DNA from: Verrucomicrobiia bacterium | GTDB lineage: Bacteria > Verrucomicrobiota > Verrucomicrobiia > Opitutales > Cerasicoccaceae | Reading direction: 5' to 3' | Assembly (NCBI GenBank): GCA_030432235.1 | Contig: JAUIHT010000008.1 | Location: forward strand, 1-64,000 | Length of the DNA stretch: 64,000 bases | In this document: one piece after another, positions 6,911 through 15,644 of the stretch | How the letters are laid out: every line of letters starts with the position of its first letter | Numbering within the stretch: the stretch's first letter is position 1 | Made by a program: the position numbers and the translations under genes | The notes under the pieces: generated by a model | Told to the model about the DNA's origin: nothing | The model's input: the letters and a program-made list of their open reading frames with translations, nothing else | Database searches by the model: none

Positions 6911-8968
6911 ATGAGCTATTCCTCGAAACACGATAAAGCAAAGAGGGCGCCCGCACGGGTCGTCATCTACGCACGTGTTTCGGATAAGAAGCAATTACAG
7001 GATAAATTGGAAGATTCTCTGGAAAGCCAGGAGGCTGGATGCAGGGAGTTTGCCCAGCGTCTATCCTTAGACGGCCAAGAAGCCTCGATCATTGAGGTAA
7101 TAAAAGATGACGGCCGAACAGGCCGTAACGATAAGCGCTCAGGGCTCCAGCGCCTGAAGGAATTAGTCCTCCAGAATAAAGTAGATGTTATTCTGGTAAA
7201 CCGGCTCAGCCGTGTTTTTCGAAATGGCGAACTCGGACTTGGCATCGACAACCTCGTTGAAAAGCATGGCGTACGAATTGTTTCCCGTATGGAACCGGGA
7301 GACAACGATACTGCTTCCGAGAAGTTTGTCCGCGGACTTCACTGGCTTTTGGCTGAAAGAGAGAGCAATGTGATATCAGAAGATGTCAGACGTTCTATCA
7401 GCACGCGAGCGGCCAAAGGCCTGACAAACGGAGGCACGCCAAAGCCTGGTTACAAAACAGAAGGTGGTAGACTTGTCATTGTAAAAGAGGATGCTGCCAC
7501 CGTCGAAGAGATATTTCGTCTGGCCTGCCTGAAGAAAACCCCGATGCAAATCGCAAACGAACTCAATGCTCGGGGACTACGCACACGCGTGCGTATTTCC
7601 AAAAAAGGTAACAAGTCTGGCGGAAATCCGTTTACTCAAGATTATGTGTTTCGGATTCTCAGAGACCCGACCTACAAGGGCGTTATTATATATAACGGTG
7701 AAAGCTACCAGGGAGATTTCGAACCGATCATCTCCGAAGACGTTTGGGATGCCGCACAAGTTGCTCTTGAGAATCGCCCCAGCAAGCGCGAAGGCATTAC
7801 CCAAAGACGCGATCGTTATTTTATGCCGCTCAAAGGCATCCTCCGTTGCGGACATTGCGGTGCAGCGTTGAAACCGACTTACACCAAAAAGGCAGATAAA
7901 CTCTATCATTATTACATCTGCGGTAAACACGAAGACCTCGGAAAGGATTCATCCTGTCCCGTCCAGCGTATCTCTGCCCGGGTGGTAGAACGTTCTGTGC
8001 TTACGGCCGTTGGAGAAATGGCCAACCAATCTGAGGTTATCGAAAAAGTTCTCAACGCTGATGCTTCAGGGCAGGGCAAACGGATTCGCGAACTACGCTC
8101 GCAACGTCGTGCCATTCAAAAGCAACTTAAGGAAATAGATTCGGACGTTCGTGAGTTGAAAGCCAAACTCCTCGCCGTCGCTGGTACCATTGTTGGTGAT
8201 GAGATACGCGATGAGGCTCAAGCCCTGACGGAAAAGAAGAAGCAACTCGTCGCAGATGAGGTGCAGCTGGAGCAGCAAATCAAGTTTTTGGAGTTAGAGC
8301 ATCTCGACGCTGATAAGGTAAGCCGTGGCTTTAAGAAGTTTGCTGAGGCCGTCGCCATGCTTTCCGAGTCTGAGCAAAAAGAGCTGTTTCGGCTGCTTTT
8401 CCAGAAGATCATCGTGAGCGAGGGTGTCACTATCCCTGACCCCGGTATACCCTCCGATAAACGCTGTCGTATGCAGCGGCGTCAGGTGACTGCGATCATC
8501 ACGCTTCGTGGGGCCGCCATTCAGGCTTTAGCTGCCGGGGAGTCTCAAGCCAAAGGGCGGGCTAGGAATCTTGCTGTCGAGTTGATAATCGTCCACAGCC
8601 GCAGCAAACCGACGGAGAGTTTCGGCATCCTTGAGCCCATCTATAAAGAATGCGGCTCGAAACCAACAGGCCCTACCCGCAAACGTACCCCCAAGACCGA
8701 ACACGAAATCCACAAGGCCATTCGCTGGAAAAAGGAAATGGAGTCGTTAGGCATAGGGCAGAATGAGTTCGCCCGCAGGAAGGGACTGTCCCAAGGTGCT
8801 GTCGCCCACGTAATGGCTTGGCTCAAATTGGAGCCAGCTACGATTGGCGTTCTAAAGAAACTCACAGGAACGCAAATTCGCCGCGTGAGTCGTTCAGCCA
8901 GGTCGAAATTGCTTCTACATTATGGTCAGGCGCAACTGCAGTTGCTCAAAGCTCTATTGGGTAAATAG
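6911..8968 (+). CDS. Large serine recombinase (module L)
   Basis: A 685-residue site-specific recombinase. The resolvase domain carries the Y-x-R-x-S motif (YARVS, nucleophile Ser24), followed by VDVILVNRLSRVFRN and the ERESNVISEDVRRSI helix. The recombinase domain follows (PKPGYKTEGG, DYVFRILRDPTYKG), then a zinc ribbon (LRCGHCGAAL ... YICGKH ... SCPVQ) and a long coiled coil (about 380-470). The C-terminal extension has an HTH-like NEFARRKGLSQGAVAHVM. Length and domain order are those of large serine integrases. tRNA-like repeats lie directly downstream (8970-9207), as expected for an integrase next to its attachment site. It is presumably functional, since the frame is intact. Confidence 0.93.
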   Translation: MSYSSKHDKAKRAPARVVIYARVSDKKQLQDKLEDSLESQEAGCREFAQRLSLDGQEASIIEVIKDDGRTGRNDKRSGLQRLKELVLQNKVDVILVNRLSRVFRNGELGLGIDNLVEKHGVRIVSRMEPGDNDTASEKFVRGLHWLLAERESNVISEDVRRSISTRAAKGLTNGGTPKPGYKTEGGRLVIVKEDAATVEEIFRLACLKKTPMQIANELNARGLRTRVRISKKGNKSGGNPFTQDYVFRILRDPTYKGVIIYNGESYQGDFEPIISEDVWDAAQVALENRPSKREGITQRRDRYFMPLKGILRCGHCGAALKPTYTKKADKLYHYYICGKHEDLGKDSSCPVQRISARVVERSVLTAVGEMANQSEVIEKVLNADASGQGKRIRELRSQRRAIQKQLKEIDSDVRELKAKLLAVAGTIVGDEIRDEAQALTEKKKQLVADEVQLEQQIKFLELEHLDADKVSRGFKKFAEAVAMLSESEQKELFRLLFQKIIVSEGVTIPDPGIPSDKRCRMQRRQVTAIITLRGAAIQALAAGESQAKGRARNLAVELIIVHSRSKPTESFGILEPIYKECGSKPTGPTRKRTPKTEHEIHKAIRWKKEMESLGIGQNEFARRKGLSQGAVAHVMAWLKLEPATIGVLKKLTGTQIRRVSRSARSKLLLHYGQAQLQLLKALLGK

Positions 8969-8969
8969 G

Positions 8970-9207
8970 TGTTTACCACTTTTGGCCAATTTTCAGAGCC
9001 AGGCTTAACGATTATGCTCAAAATAGGCGATTATCGAACCAGTGACCAAATGGTAAACACCTTGACGCTTTCATAAATCGCTGTTTTATCGTGTTTTATG
9101 CGAAAGTGTTTACCACTTCGCACCGCAGTTCGATTTTGAAAAATCATGGCTGGCCAAACACTTGTGAAAATTCGAACTGATTGAAATCGGGCCAAAGTGG
9201 TTAACAG
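8970..9207 (+). repeat. tRNA-Asn-like repeats behind recombinase L (candidate att region)
   Basis: Four copies of a word related to CCAAAGTGNTWAACA: 8970-8985 (inverted), 9044-9059, 9107-9118 (inverted) and 9192-9207. The same word occurs in the anticodon arm of tRNA-Asn (59439-59453) and three times behind the module R recombinase. The spacing pattern direct/inverted/direct is alike in both places. They may be recombinase binding sites or relics of successive integrations. Confidence 0.6.
9033..9059 (+). repeat. Partial copy of tRNA-Asn (candidate distal att site)
   Basis: ATCGAACCAGTGACCAA and the ten bases after it match tRNA-Asn at 59426-59452 at 23 of 27 positions, in the same orientation, 50.4 kb apart. 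The tRNA is on the minus strand with its 3' end facing this site. That is the geometry expected for an island inserted at the tRNA. Confidence 0.6.
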
Positions 9208-10160
9208 CTCACAAGGCGCTATTTTAAGCGGAATTCTGCTGTTTTGGCTTTGTTCAATTTCAATCACGGTGATTGAAATCAAGCCACACAACTGAACGTC
9301 CGTATACTGTATGATGGGTGAAAAACACTGCACGATTTCAATCATTTCAATCACGAAGGGTCTAAATGATACTTCAACCTCTTCAGATATTAGGTGTTGC
9401 CCAAGTAAAAGTCGAGCGATGGAGTAGGTTGACATAGCTTGGATAGTCGCACGATTGCCGAATAGGAACGAGAGTTCAGAATGAAAGATATCAATGAGAC
9501 TTTGGGGTTAACCGGGGCAGCACCACGAGGCGGGCAGGGTGTTTCGTTGTTTAGTTAGAGTAGGCGAGATTAGCTCCTGAATCCATAATATGGAGGGTTG
9601 GTAGAGTCGAGAAGCTCTTATATCCAGACTGGCATCCGATATGCCGTGGTGCCGGGTAGAGCCGCCCATTGCTGGGTGACTCCCCCACAGACCTGGACGT
9701 ACACGTTTGATGCATCCAGTTCCTCTGTGAATGAGATTCGCTAAACGTCTAGGTGATAGATACTCGGTGGTGTGATGCCATATAGACAGGTGGCTTTGTT
9801 AACGAAGTCGGAGAAGCGGTCCTGGATACTAGCGCAGTTTCTCGTTCTTCGTTGCAGCCATCCAAACATACCTATTTCGAAACTCAATCACACAGCCTAA
9901 GCATCACCCTGTCTACGCTTCACGCCTTCGTTGCCTCCGGGCTATCAAGACACGGTTCTGATTGTTTGCCAAACGCTATCAGGCGGGCTCTCTCTCACCC
10001 GCTGGGCATATACTCTGACTTTCAATGAACGATTTTTTCTTCTACGTCACGTCCCATCAGATTGGGCTTTCATGGCGCAATGGCTCGTAGGTTGAATAGG
10101 CCAGTAAATTGGGAGTTCGATTTCATTCTTCCACTACACAAACTATCAGATAAAAAATAG
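9208..10160. other. Gene-free stretch with decayed mobile DNA
   Basis: No believable ORF lies in this roughly 950-bp stretch. Its centre (9640-10013) looks like a degenerate group II intron on the minus strand, listed separately. The remainder shows no structure I can name. It separates module L from the metal-resistance cargo. Confidence 0.5.
9640..10013 (-). mobile_element. Degenerate ORF-less group II intron
   Basis: On the minus strand the sequence opens GTATATGCCCAGCGGGTGAG and continues with GGAGGCAACGAAGGCGTGAA, both like domain I of bacterial group II introns. At 9690-9723 a hairpin (CTGGATGCATC ... GTACGTCCAG) followed by TCTGTGGGGGAG resembles domain V. Further on, GGCTCTACCCGGC resembles the intron 3' end. 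There is no maturase between them, so it is shortened to roughly 370 nt. Identification is from remembered consensus; boundaries are approximate. Confidence 0.45.
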
Positions 10161-10165
10161 TTTAA

Positions 10166-10191
10166 GGGTTTTCCAGAAAACCTGCGTTTAA
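10166..10191 (+). promoter_or_regulatory. Candidate ECF-sigma promoter of the sensor/sigma operon
   Basis: GGGTTT-N13-CGTTTAA, identical in form and spacing to sites at 14277 and 22776. The ATG of the first gene (10198) lies 6 nt after the -10 element, so the transcript is probably leaderless. It would make the sigma factor self-activating. Confidence 0.65.
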
Positions 10192-10197
10192 GTGACT

Positions 10198-10536
10198 ATG
10201 AAGGACGAAGATTTGGACAAATTCCTCGGTGCTGCCAAAGACACCCCTATCCCTGACTGCCCTGGTGCTCTGGAGGATAATGTGCTACGCAGAATTCGCC
10301 TCTCGAAGCAGGTAACAGAGGGCTCGCTCTGGGACTGGCTCCCCGCCTTGTTGCCCAAGCCTGTTTTTGCCGCTGCGATGCTGGCCGTCGTGGTTACCGT
10401 CAGCTCCGGCATAACGGTAGTGACAACACAGCGCTATGTCAGTTCCGACCAAAACCATCAGTTAGCCTCTAATGCACTGGACTTTGGCGTCTTTGCCTCC
10501 GGTGACCTACTCAACCTTAACCATCGTGAACCATGA
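10198..10536 (+). CDS. Putative anti-sigma factor, CnrY-like
   Basis: A 112-residue protein with an acidic cytoplasmic N-terminus (MKDEDLDKFLGAAKDTPIPD), one membrane segment (PVFAAAMLAVVVTVSSGITV) and a short outer tail. Its place first in a three-gene set with a periplasmic sensor and an ECF sigma factor copies the cnrYXH order of Cupriavidus, where CnrY is the membrane anti-sigma factor holding CnrH. Sequence similarity to CnrY cannot be judged by eye. An alternative GTG start lies two codons upstream. Its stop overlaps the next start (ATGA). Confidence 0.65.
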   Translation: MKDEDLDKFLGAAKDTPIPDCPGALEDNVLRRIRLSKQVTEGSLWDWLPALLPKPVFAAAMLAVVVTVSSGITVVTTQRYVSSDQNHQLASNALDFGVFASGDLLNLNHREP

Positions 10537-11003
10537 GCTGTGGCTGTCATAAAAAAAACAAAGCAGGGCTTTTGCTCGGCATTTTTGCCGGGCTCATTAT
10601 TCTTTGCGTCGTAATCTCTGCCATCACTTCAAAACTCATTCTAGCGGAGAAAGACTGGAGCCAGCACGATAGTGTTCACGGTCATCAGTGGCTCCATAAA
10701 GCTCTAAACTTGACCGACGAAGAGGCTACGGCCATCGACGCCTTTGAGCCCAAATACCGGGAGCAAAAAGCAGTTTTGGAAGCCGAATTTCAAGAGAAGA
10801 TTGAGGCGCTACGTGAACAACTGATAACCTCGGACCAATTTTCCCCGGAGGTAGAACATGCGATTCATGAACTGCATCTGGTTCATGGCCAACTTCAGGA
10901 GCTATCCATTCGCCATTATTACCAGATGATGAGCGTCCTGCCCCCTGAGAAGCAGGCCCGTCTTAAGGAACTCGCCAGCCAGGCCCTCAGCGTACCCCAG
11001 TAG
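10533..11003 (+). CDS. Periplasmic metal sensor, CnrX/CpxP-like
   Basis: A 156-residue membrane-anchored protein: N-terminal MSCGCHKK, a hydrophobic anchor (LLLGIFAGLIILCVVISAI), then an all-helical periplasmic domain with W-x-QHDSVHGHQWLHKALNLT. The domain continues with the long helical hairpin typical of the Spy/CpxP/CnrX group (AVLEAEFQEKIEALREQL, LPPEKQARLKELASQ). Histidines 46, 49, 51 and 55 (approximate) are plausible metal ligands, as in CnrX. It is presumably the partner that releases the sigma factor from the anti-sigma protein when metal binds. It is coupled to the preceding gene by a 4-nt overlap. Confidence 0.75.
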   Translation: MSCGCHKKNKAGLLLGIFAGLIILCVVISAITSKLILAEKDWSQHDSVHGHQWLHKALNLTDEEATAIDAFEPKYREQKAVLEAEFQEKIEALREQLITSDQFSPEVEHAIHELHLVHGQLQELSIRHYYQMMSVLPPEKQARLKELASQALSVPQ

Positions 11004-11010
11004 CTGCCCC

Positions 11011-11595
11011 ATGTCGGAAAACGACGAAGATAGCCTATTGCTCCAGAAGCTAGGTAACGGCGAGGAACATGCTTTGGTTCCCCTCATGGAACGCTACAAG
11101 CAGTCGATCTTTCGCTTTGTCTACCGTTACCTGGGCAATGAGGCAGACAGCGCGGAAATCACGGAGGATACTTTTTTTCGTGTCTACCAGAATGCCTCCA
11201 AATATTCCCCCAAAGCTTCGGTTAAGACATGGATATTCGCCATTGCCCTGAACTTGTGCCGTGACCGCTTGCGCCGGCAAAAGAAGCTCAAAGGACAGGT
11301 ATCTCTCAATACTCCTGTGCCAGAGAACCAAACAGGAAGTCATGTGCTTGAAGCCATCGATTCAGGCAGTATGGATCCACGTTCTGAACTGAATTCGTCG
11401 GAAACAATCCAATTGGTGAACCAGCAAATTCAGCGACTCCCGGAAAAGTTAAAATTCCCCTTCGTCTTTTGCATCCTGGAAGAACACACTTACGACGAGT
11501 GTGCCACCATCCTGAAAACAAATCGCAAAACGGTGGAAACACGCATCTACAGGGCGCGAAAAGCTCTGCGTGAGCGGCTATCAGCTTCACTCTAA
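11011..11595 (+). CDS. ECF RNA polymerase sigma factor, CnrH-like
   Basis: A 194-residue ECF sigma-70 protein. Region 2: LVPLMERYKQSIFRFVYRYL, then AEITEDTFFRVYQNA and VKTWIFAIALNLCRDRLRR. Region 4: LPEKLKFPFVFCILEEHTYD, CATILKTNRKTVETRIYRAR, KALRERL. It follows the sensor by 7 nt. The likely targets are the three GGGTTT-N13-CGTTTAA promoters at its own operon, the CusCBA operon (14277) and the gene at 22853. The assignment of regulon to this sigma factor is inference. Confidence 0.9.
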   Translation: MSENDEDSLLLQKLGNGEEHALVPLMERYKQSIFRFVYRYLGNEADSAEITEDTFFRVYQNASKYSPKASVKTWIFAIALNLCRDRLRRQKKLKGQVSLNTPVPENQTGSHVLEAIDSGSMDPRSELNSSETIQLVNQQIQRLPEKLKFPFVFCILEEHTYDECATILKTNRKTVETRIYRARKALRERLSASL

Positions 11596-11694
11596 CTCTA
11601 TCTCAGCATTCCGGGAATCGTTCCCACCCTGGGCAGAGAATAAAAGTCTAGCATCATCATTTGTTATATCGAGCAAACTCCTTAAATTACACCT

Positions 11695-12432
11695 ATGAAA
11701 AAGAACGCAGACATTTACCGTATGGTTGCACCCGGTCACCTGTGCCCTTGGGGAATCAAGGCCTTGGATTTACTGAAGCGCTCTGGCTACAAGGTCGAGG
11801 ATCACCACCTCGAATCGATGGAAGCGAACAAAGCCTACAAGGAGGAACATGGCTACGATGAGACTCCACAAATATTCATCGATGGGAACCACCTTGGTGG
11901 ATACGATCAACTGCGTGAACACTTGGGTAAAGGCCCCGATCCTAAGGAGGGCGAAACTTACCAGCCGGTTATCGCCATCTTTGCGGTTACCTTCTTGATG
12001 GCCTCAACCACGACCTGGGCAATGCTCGGGACAATCAATCTCATTCGTATTCTAGAGCTATTTATCGCTTTTAGCATGTGCGCTCTTGGTATTCAGAAGT
12101 TACAAGACCTGAAAGGCTATGCCACCGGCTTTGTTCAGTACGATCTGGTAGCGCAACGCTATGTGCCCTATGCCTATGTTTATGCCTATATTGAGGCGGG
12201 TGGCGGCATCCTCATGATTGCCGGATTGTTCACCTGGATAGTCGCCCCCATCGTGCTTATTGCCAGCAGCATCGGTGCTGTGTCTATTTTTAAGGCCGTT
12301 TATATCGAAAAACGTGATCTTAAATGCGCCTGCGTCGGTGGAGACAGTAGCGTGCCATTGGGCTTCATATCACTCACAGAAAATATAATGATGATCGCCA
12401 TGGCAGTCTGGATGATGGTGAAGGCTGCATAG
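11695..12432 (+). CDS. Glutaredoxin-MauE fusion membrane protein
   Basis: A 245-residue protein with two parts. Residues 1-82 are glutaredoxin-like: MVAPGHLCPWGIKALDLLKR has a CPWG active site with a single cysteine, followed by DETPQIFIDGNHLGGYDQL with the cis-proline TP and the GGYD glutathione-site pattern. Residues about 90-245 form a four-helix MauE/DoxX-like membrane domain (FAVTFLMASTTTWAML, LFIAFSMCALGIQKLQDLKG, IEAGGGILMIAGLF). MauE-type proteins usually assist disulfide chemistry or maturation of exported proteins. Here it sits in a metal-stress locus, so repair or delivery of thiol proteins is plausible. Confidence 0.8.
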   Translation: MKKNADIYRMVAPGHLCPWGIKALDLLKRSGYKVEDHHLESMEANKAYKEEHGYDETPQIFIDGNHLGGYDQLREHLGKGPDPKEGETYQPVIAIFAVTFLMASTTTWAMLGTINLIRILELFIAFSMCALGIQKLQDLKGYATGFVQYDLVAQRYVPYAYVYAYIEAGGGILMIAGLFTWIVAPIVLIASSIGAVSIFKAVYIEKRDLKCACVGGDSSVPLGFISLTENIMMIAMAVWMMVKAA

Positions 12433-12475
12433 CTTGCGGTAAAAAACGAGAAATTTTGAGAGATAAATAATATCC

Positions 12476-13819
12476 ATGGCGGAGCATAAGCATTCCAATA
12501 ATAAGAACTCATTAAGCCTCTGGGGTGCCGTGTCGATGGGCACTGGCGTCATGATTGGTGCCGGAATTTTCGCCCTGACCGGACAAATTGCTGAATTAGC
12601 AGGAACATGGTTTCCATTGGCATTTTTTGTAGCAGCAATCATCGCAGGGTTCAGCGCCTACAGTTACGTTAAACTAGCGCAAAAATATCCTTCTGCTGGA
12701 GGCATCGCCATGTTCCTCAAAAAGGCATATGGGCGTGGTCTGGTGACTGGTGCCTGCGCGCTGCTCATGTATTTCTCGATGGTGATTAATGAGAGCCTGG
12801 TCGCACGTACCTTTGGCACGTATGTCCTGCAAGTGTTTAACGCAAAGGATACAGACTGGCTGATCCCCGCCCTTGGTGTCGGCCTGCTGCTCTTCACCTT
12901 TCTCATCAACATTCTCAGCAACCGCTTTATCCAGACATTTTCGTTCGCCATGGCTTTCGTAAAAATCGCTGGCCTGGCAGTGCTGGCAATAGGTGGACTG
13001 TGGGCAACGGGGTGGTCCTTTGAAAGTATTTCCGTCGAACCACAGGAAACGGGCATTGCCAGCTTCCTTGGCGCGGTTGCCTTGGGCATACTTGGGTACA
13101 AAGGCTTTACCACGATAACGAATAGCGGGGGCGAGCTAAAGAACGCAAATAAGAACGTCGGAAGAGCGATAATAATCTCCATTTTTATCTGCGTTGTTTT
13201 GTATGTATTCGTCGCGCTTGCGGTGGGCGCAAACTTGACGATTGAAGAGATTATTAGAGCAAAGGACTATTCGCTCGCCGAGGCCTCACGCCCGGCCTTC
13301 GGTCAGTATGGAGTCTGGTTTACGGTGGGATTCGCCATCATTGCTACGGTGTCAGGCGTCATCGCCAGCGTCTTTGCCGTATCACGCATGTTGGCTATGC
13401 TAACCTCCATGCAACTGGTGCCCCACCGGCACTTTAAACTACCCGGAAATTTACAGCGCCATACGCTCGTCTACACCGTAGCCATCGCAATGTTGCTCAC
13501 CATCTTCTTCGACCTAAGCCGTATTGCTTCCCTCGGCGCAGTCTTCTACATCGTGATGGACATCTGCATTCATTGGGGCGTTTTCAAGCACGTGCGTAAA
13601 GAGGTCAACGCACGCACATGGGTCTTACTCACTGCGATCACTCTAGATGCAGTCGTTCTGGGGGCCTTCCTATGGGTCAAGGCACAATCCGACGTCTTCG
13701 TTGTTTGGATTTCTCTAATTGGCCTGGCGCTGGTATTCGCGGCGGAAAAATGGTTTTTGAAACTGCACGATTACGACGACGAGGATCCGCACTACTCGAC
13801 GGAGACGAGTTCATCATGA
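12476..13819 (+). CDS. APC-superfamily permease
   Basis: A 447-residue transporter with about 12 membrane helices. It opens SLWGAVSMGTGVMIGAGIFA LTG (the APC helix-1 break GAGIFAL), followed by PLAFFVAAIIAGFSAYSYVK and PSAGGIAMFLKKAYGRG, hallmarks of amino acid/polyamine permeases. The end is cytoplasmic and acidic (DDEDPHYSTE). The substrate cannot be told. Its last bases overlap the next gene (ATGA), making a pair with the small channel-like protein. Confidence 0.85.
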   Translation: MAEHKHSNNKNSLSLWGAVSMGTGVMIGAGIFALTGQIAELAGTWFPLAFFVAAIIAGFSAYSYVKLAQKYPSAGGIAMFLKKAYGRGLVTGACALLMYFSMVINESLVARTFGTYVLQVFNAKDTDWLIPALGVGLLLFTFLINILSNRFIQTFSFAMAFVKIAGLAVLAIGGLWATGWSFESISVEPQETGIASFLGAVALGILGYKGFTTITNSGGELKNANKNVGRAIIISIFICVVLYVFVALAVGANLTIEEIIRAKDYSLAEASRPAFGQYGVWFTVGFAIIATVSGVIASVFAVSRMLAMLTSMQLVPHRHFKLPGNLQRHTLVYTVAIAMLLTIFFDLSRIASLGAVFYIVMDICIHWGVFKHVRKEVNARTWVLLTAITLDAVVLGAFLWVKAQSDVFVVWISLIGLALVFAAEKWFLKLHDYDDEDPHYSTETSSS

Positions 13820-14247
13820 TCGTTTCCATTATTCTAGTTTCTGTCCTTATTGTCTTCGCCGTAGCCTTTCATTATTGGGCTCTGGGTAAATTGTTGGACA
13901 TGCTTCCGGAAGAATGCGGGCCTAATCGCCATTTTCTACACGCCGTAGGCATTTTGCTACTAGTCATGGGGGTTCATGTCGTGATTATTCTCTGTTTCGC
14001 TTCCTTGTTGTGGTTTGCCTCACAATATTTGAACTTGGGAAACTTGAACGCTGACGGCGCCATCGGCATTATGGACTATTTTTACCACTCCGCTGTCAGC
14101 TACTCGACTCTGGGAGTGAGCGAAGTACCCGATGGTCATTTAAAAGTCATGACTGCACTCGAATCTCTGACCGGGATCATGCTACTGACATGGTCTGCTA
14201 CCTTTTTTTATAATGTCATGGGTAGAAACTCAAAGCGCCAAAGTTGA
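13816..14247 (+). CDS. Small ion-channel-like membrane protein
   Basis: A 143-residue membrane protein; ATG 13816 is preferred because it overlaps the permease stop and begins directly with a membrane segment (MIVSIILVSVLIVFAVAFHY). A second segment (LLLVMGVHVVIILCFASLLW) and a C-terminal pair flank FYHSAVSYSTLGVSEV. This resembles the pore helix and selectivity filter of two-helix potassium channels (YHS..T.TTLGYGD), but with TLGVSE in place of TxGYGD. So ion selectivity is doubtful. Confidence 0.7.
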   Translation: MIVSIILVSVLIVFAVAFHYWALGKLLDMLPEECGPNRHFLHAVGILLLVMGVHVVIILCFASLLWFASQYLNLGNLNADGAIGIMDYFYHSAVSYSTLGVSEVPDGHLKVMTALESLTGIMLLTWSATFFYNVMGRNSKRQS

Positions 14248-14276
14248 TTCGAGGTTTTTTATTCAAAATTTTTTGA

Positions 14277-14302
14277 GGGTTTGCGCCAATGCCTGCGTTT
14301 AA
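14277..14302 (+). promoter_or_regulatory. Candidate ECF-sigma promoter of the CusCBA operon
   Basis: GGGTTT-N13-CGTTTAA, sharing GCCTGCGTTTAAGTG with the site at 10166 almost base for base. The start codon (14313) is 10 nt behind the -10 element, so the message is leaderless or nearly so. Confidence 0.65.
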
Positions 14303-14312
14303 GTGGGCATAG

Positions 14313-15644
14313 ATGAGTCGAATACTACGGATATCCCCTCTAGCGACATGGTCGGGCCTTCTTCTGGCGACACTCCTTTCGAGTGTACCCTTGAAAGCAG
14401 AAGATAAAACCGGGTCGAATATCCCGTTCACAGACCTGCAAAGCTACCTGACGCAGGCCCTGGCGGCCAACCCGCAGTTGGAGGCCTTTGAACGTCGTTA
14501 CGAAGCCGCCATGCAGCGCATTCCCCAGGCGTCGGCCCTGCCGGACCCAATGTTTCAGGTGACGCACTTTGTCGAGTCCGTCCAGACCCGCACGGGGCCG
14601 CAAGAGAACGTCTTTCTGTTCAGTCAAAAGATTCCGTGGTTCGGTAAACTTAGCAGCCATGAGAACGCCGCCTCCGCAGAAGCCGAAGCGCTTTGGTATG
14701 CATACCAGAACCAACAGTTGATGCTGGCCCGCATGGTCTCTCTGGCCTTTTACGAATACGGTTACACGGAAGAGGCCATCCGGCTGACTCAAAAGAACCG
14801 GGACTTACTCCGTGACCTGGAGCCCATCGTCGAGGAGAAAGTACGCGCAGGCGGTGACCTCAATGCCCTGCTACGTCTCAAAGTGGAAGTCGGCATCATC
14901 GACGACCGCTTGCAATCCCTGCACCAAAAACGTGTGGCTCAATCGGCCAAGCTAAACGAGTTGCTGGCACTACCGGAATCAACCTTGCTCCCCTGGCCAC
15001 AATGGCAAGCTCCCGATACCGCCACATTGGATGGTCCCTCATTAGCGGCTTCCATACGCGCCAATAACCCGGAGCTGCAAATGCTGGAACGCAAAATCAC
15101 GAGCGCGGAGGCGCGTCGTGAAATTGCTCGTCTGGAGAACTTTCCCGACATCACTTTAGGCTTTAACTACATCCAGACCGGCGACCCGGTGGTGAACCCG
15201 AACACGCCTGATGCGGGACAGGACCCATGGGGCTTCACCGTGGCGGTTAACATCCCCATCTGGTTTGAAAAATACAATGCCGCCAAAGCCGAAGCGCTGG
15301 CCAACCAGCGTTCGTTCGAGAGCGAATACGATAATCGTCTCAACGAACTCCGGGCGCAGCTTTCTGCCAGTTTGGCGACGCTGAACGATGCCAATCGGCG
15401 TCTAGCACTCTACGGCGATGAATTACTGGGGCTGGCCGAACAGGCCGTGGAGAACACCCGCTCCAGCTATGAGGCAGGCCGTACAGGCATACTGGAAGTC
15501 ATCGACAGTGAGCGCTCCTTACTCGACCTCCAACTGCTTTACTGGCGGGCCGCCTCCGACACATGGCAACAGCGTATTATTATCCAGACCCTGGCAAACC
15601 TCCCCATTTTAGGAACTTTTCACGCAACCCAGAACCATGAATAG
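14313..15644 (+). CDS. cusC: Outer-membrane efflux protein, TolC/CusC family
   Basis: A 443-residue TolC-family outer-membrane factor. A signal peptide (LLATLLSSVPLKA) is followed by an OEP repeat: LTQALAANPQLEAFERRYEA, ASALPDPMFQVTHF, VFLFSQKIPWFGKL. The second half contains NPELQMLERKITSAEARREI, FPDITLGFNYIQTG and VAVNIPIWFEKYNAAKAEAL. It supplies the periplasm-spanning channel for the adaptor and pump downstream, forming a tripartite exporter of monovalent copper or silver. It overlaps the adaptor gene by 8 nt. The cus naming rests on the adaptor and pump type. Confidence 0.88.
   Translation: MSRILRISPLATWSGLLLATLLSSVPLKAEDKTGSNIPFTDLQSYLTQALAANPQLEAFERRYEAAMQRIPQASALPDPMFQVTHFVESVQTRTGPQENVFLFSQKIPWFGKLSSHENAASAEAEALWYAYQNQQLMLARMVSLAFYEYGYTEEAIRLTQKNRDLLRDLEPIVEEKVRAGGDLNALLRLKVEVGIIDDRLQSLHQKRVAQSAKLNELLALPESTLLPWPQWQAPDTATLDGPSLAASIRANNPELQMLERKITSAEARREIARLENFPDITLGFNYIQTGDPVVNPNTPDAGQDPWGFTVAVNIPIWFEKYNAAKAEALANQRSFESEYDNRLNELRAQLSASLATLNDANRRLALYGDELLGLAEQAVENTRSSYEAGRTGILEVIDSERSLLDLQLLYWRAASDTWQQRIIIQTLANLPILGTFHATQNHE

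Noticed and set aside
13618-13815. Long upstream start of the channel-like gene
   Set aside because: The extra 66 residues overlap the permease in another frame and are not membrane-like; ATG 13816 gives an ATGA overlap.
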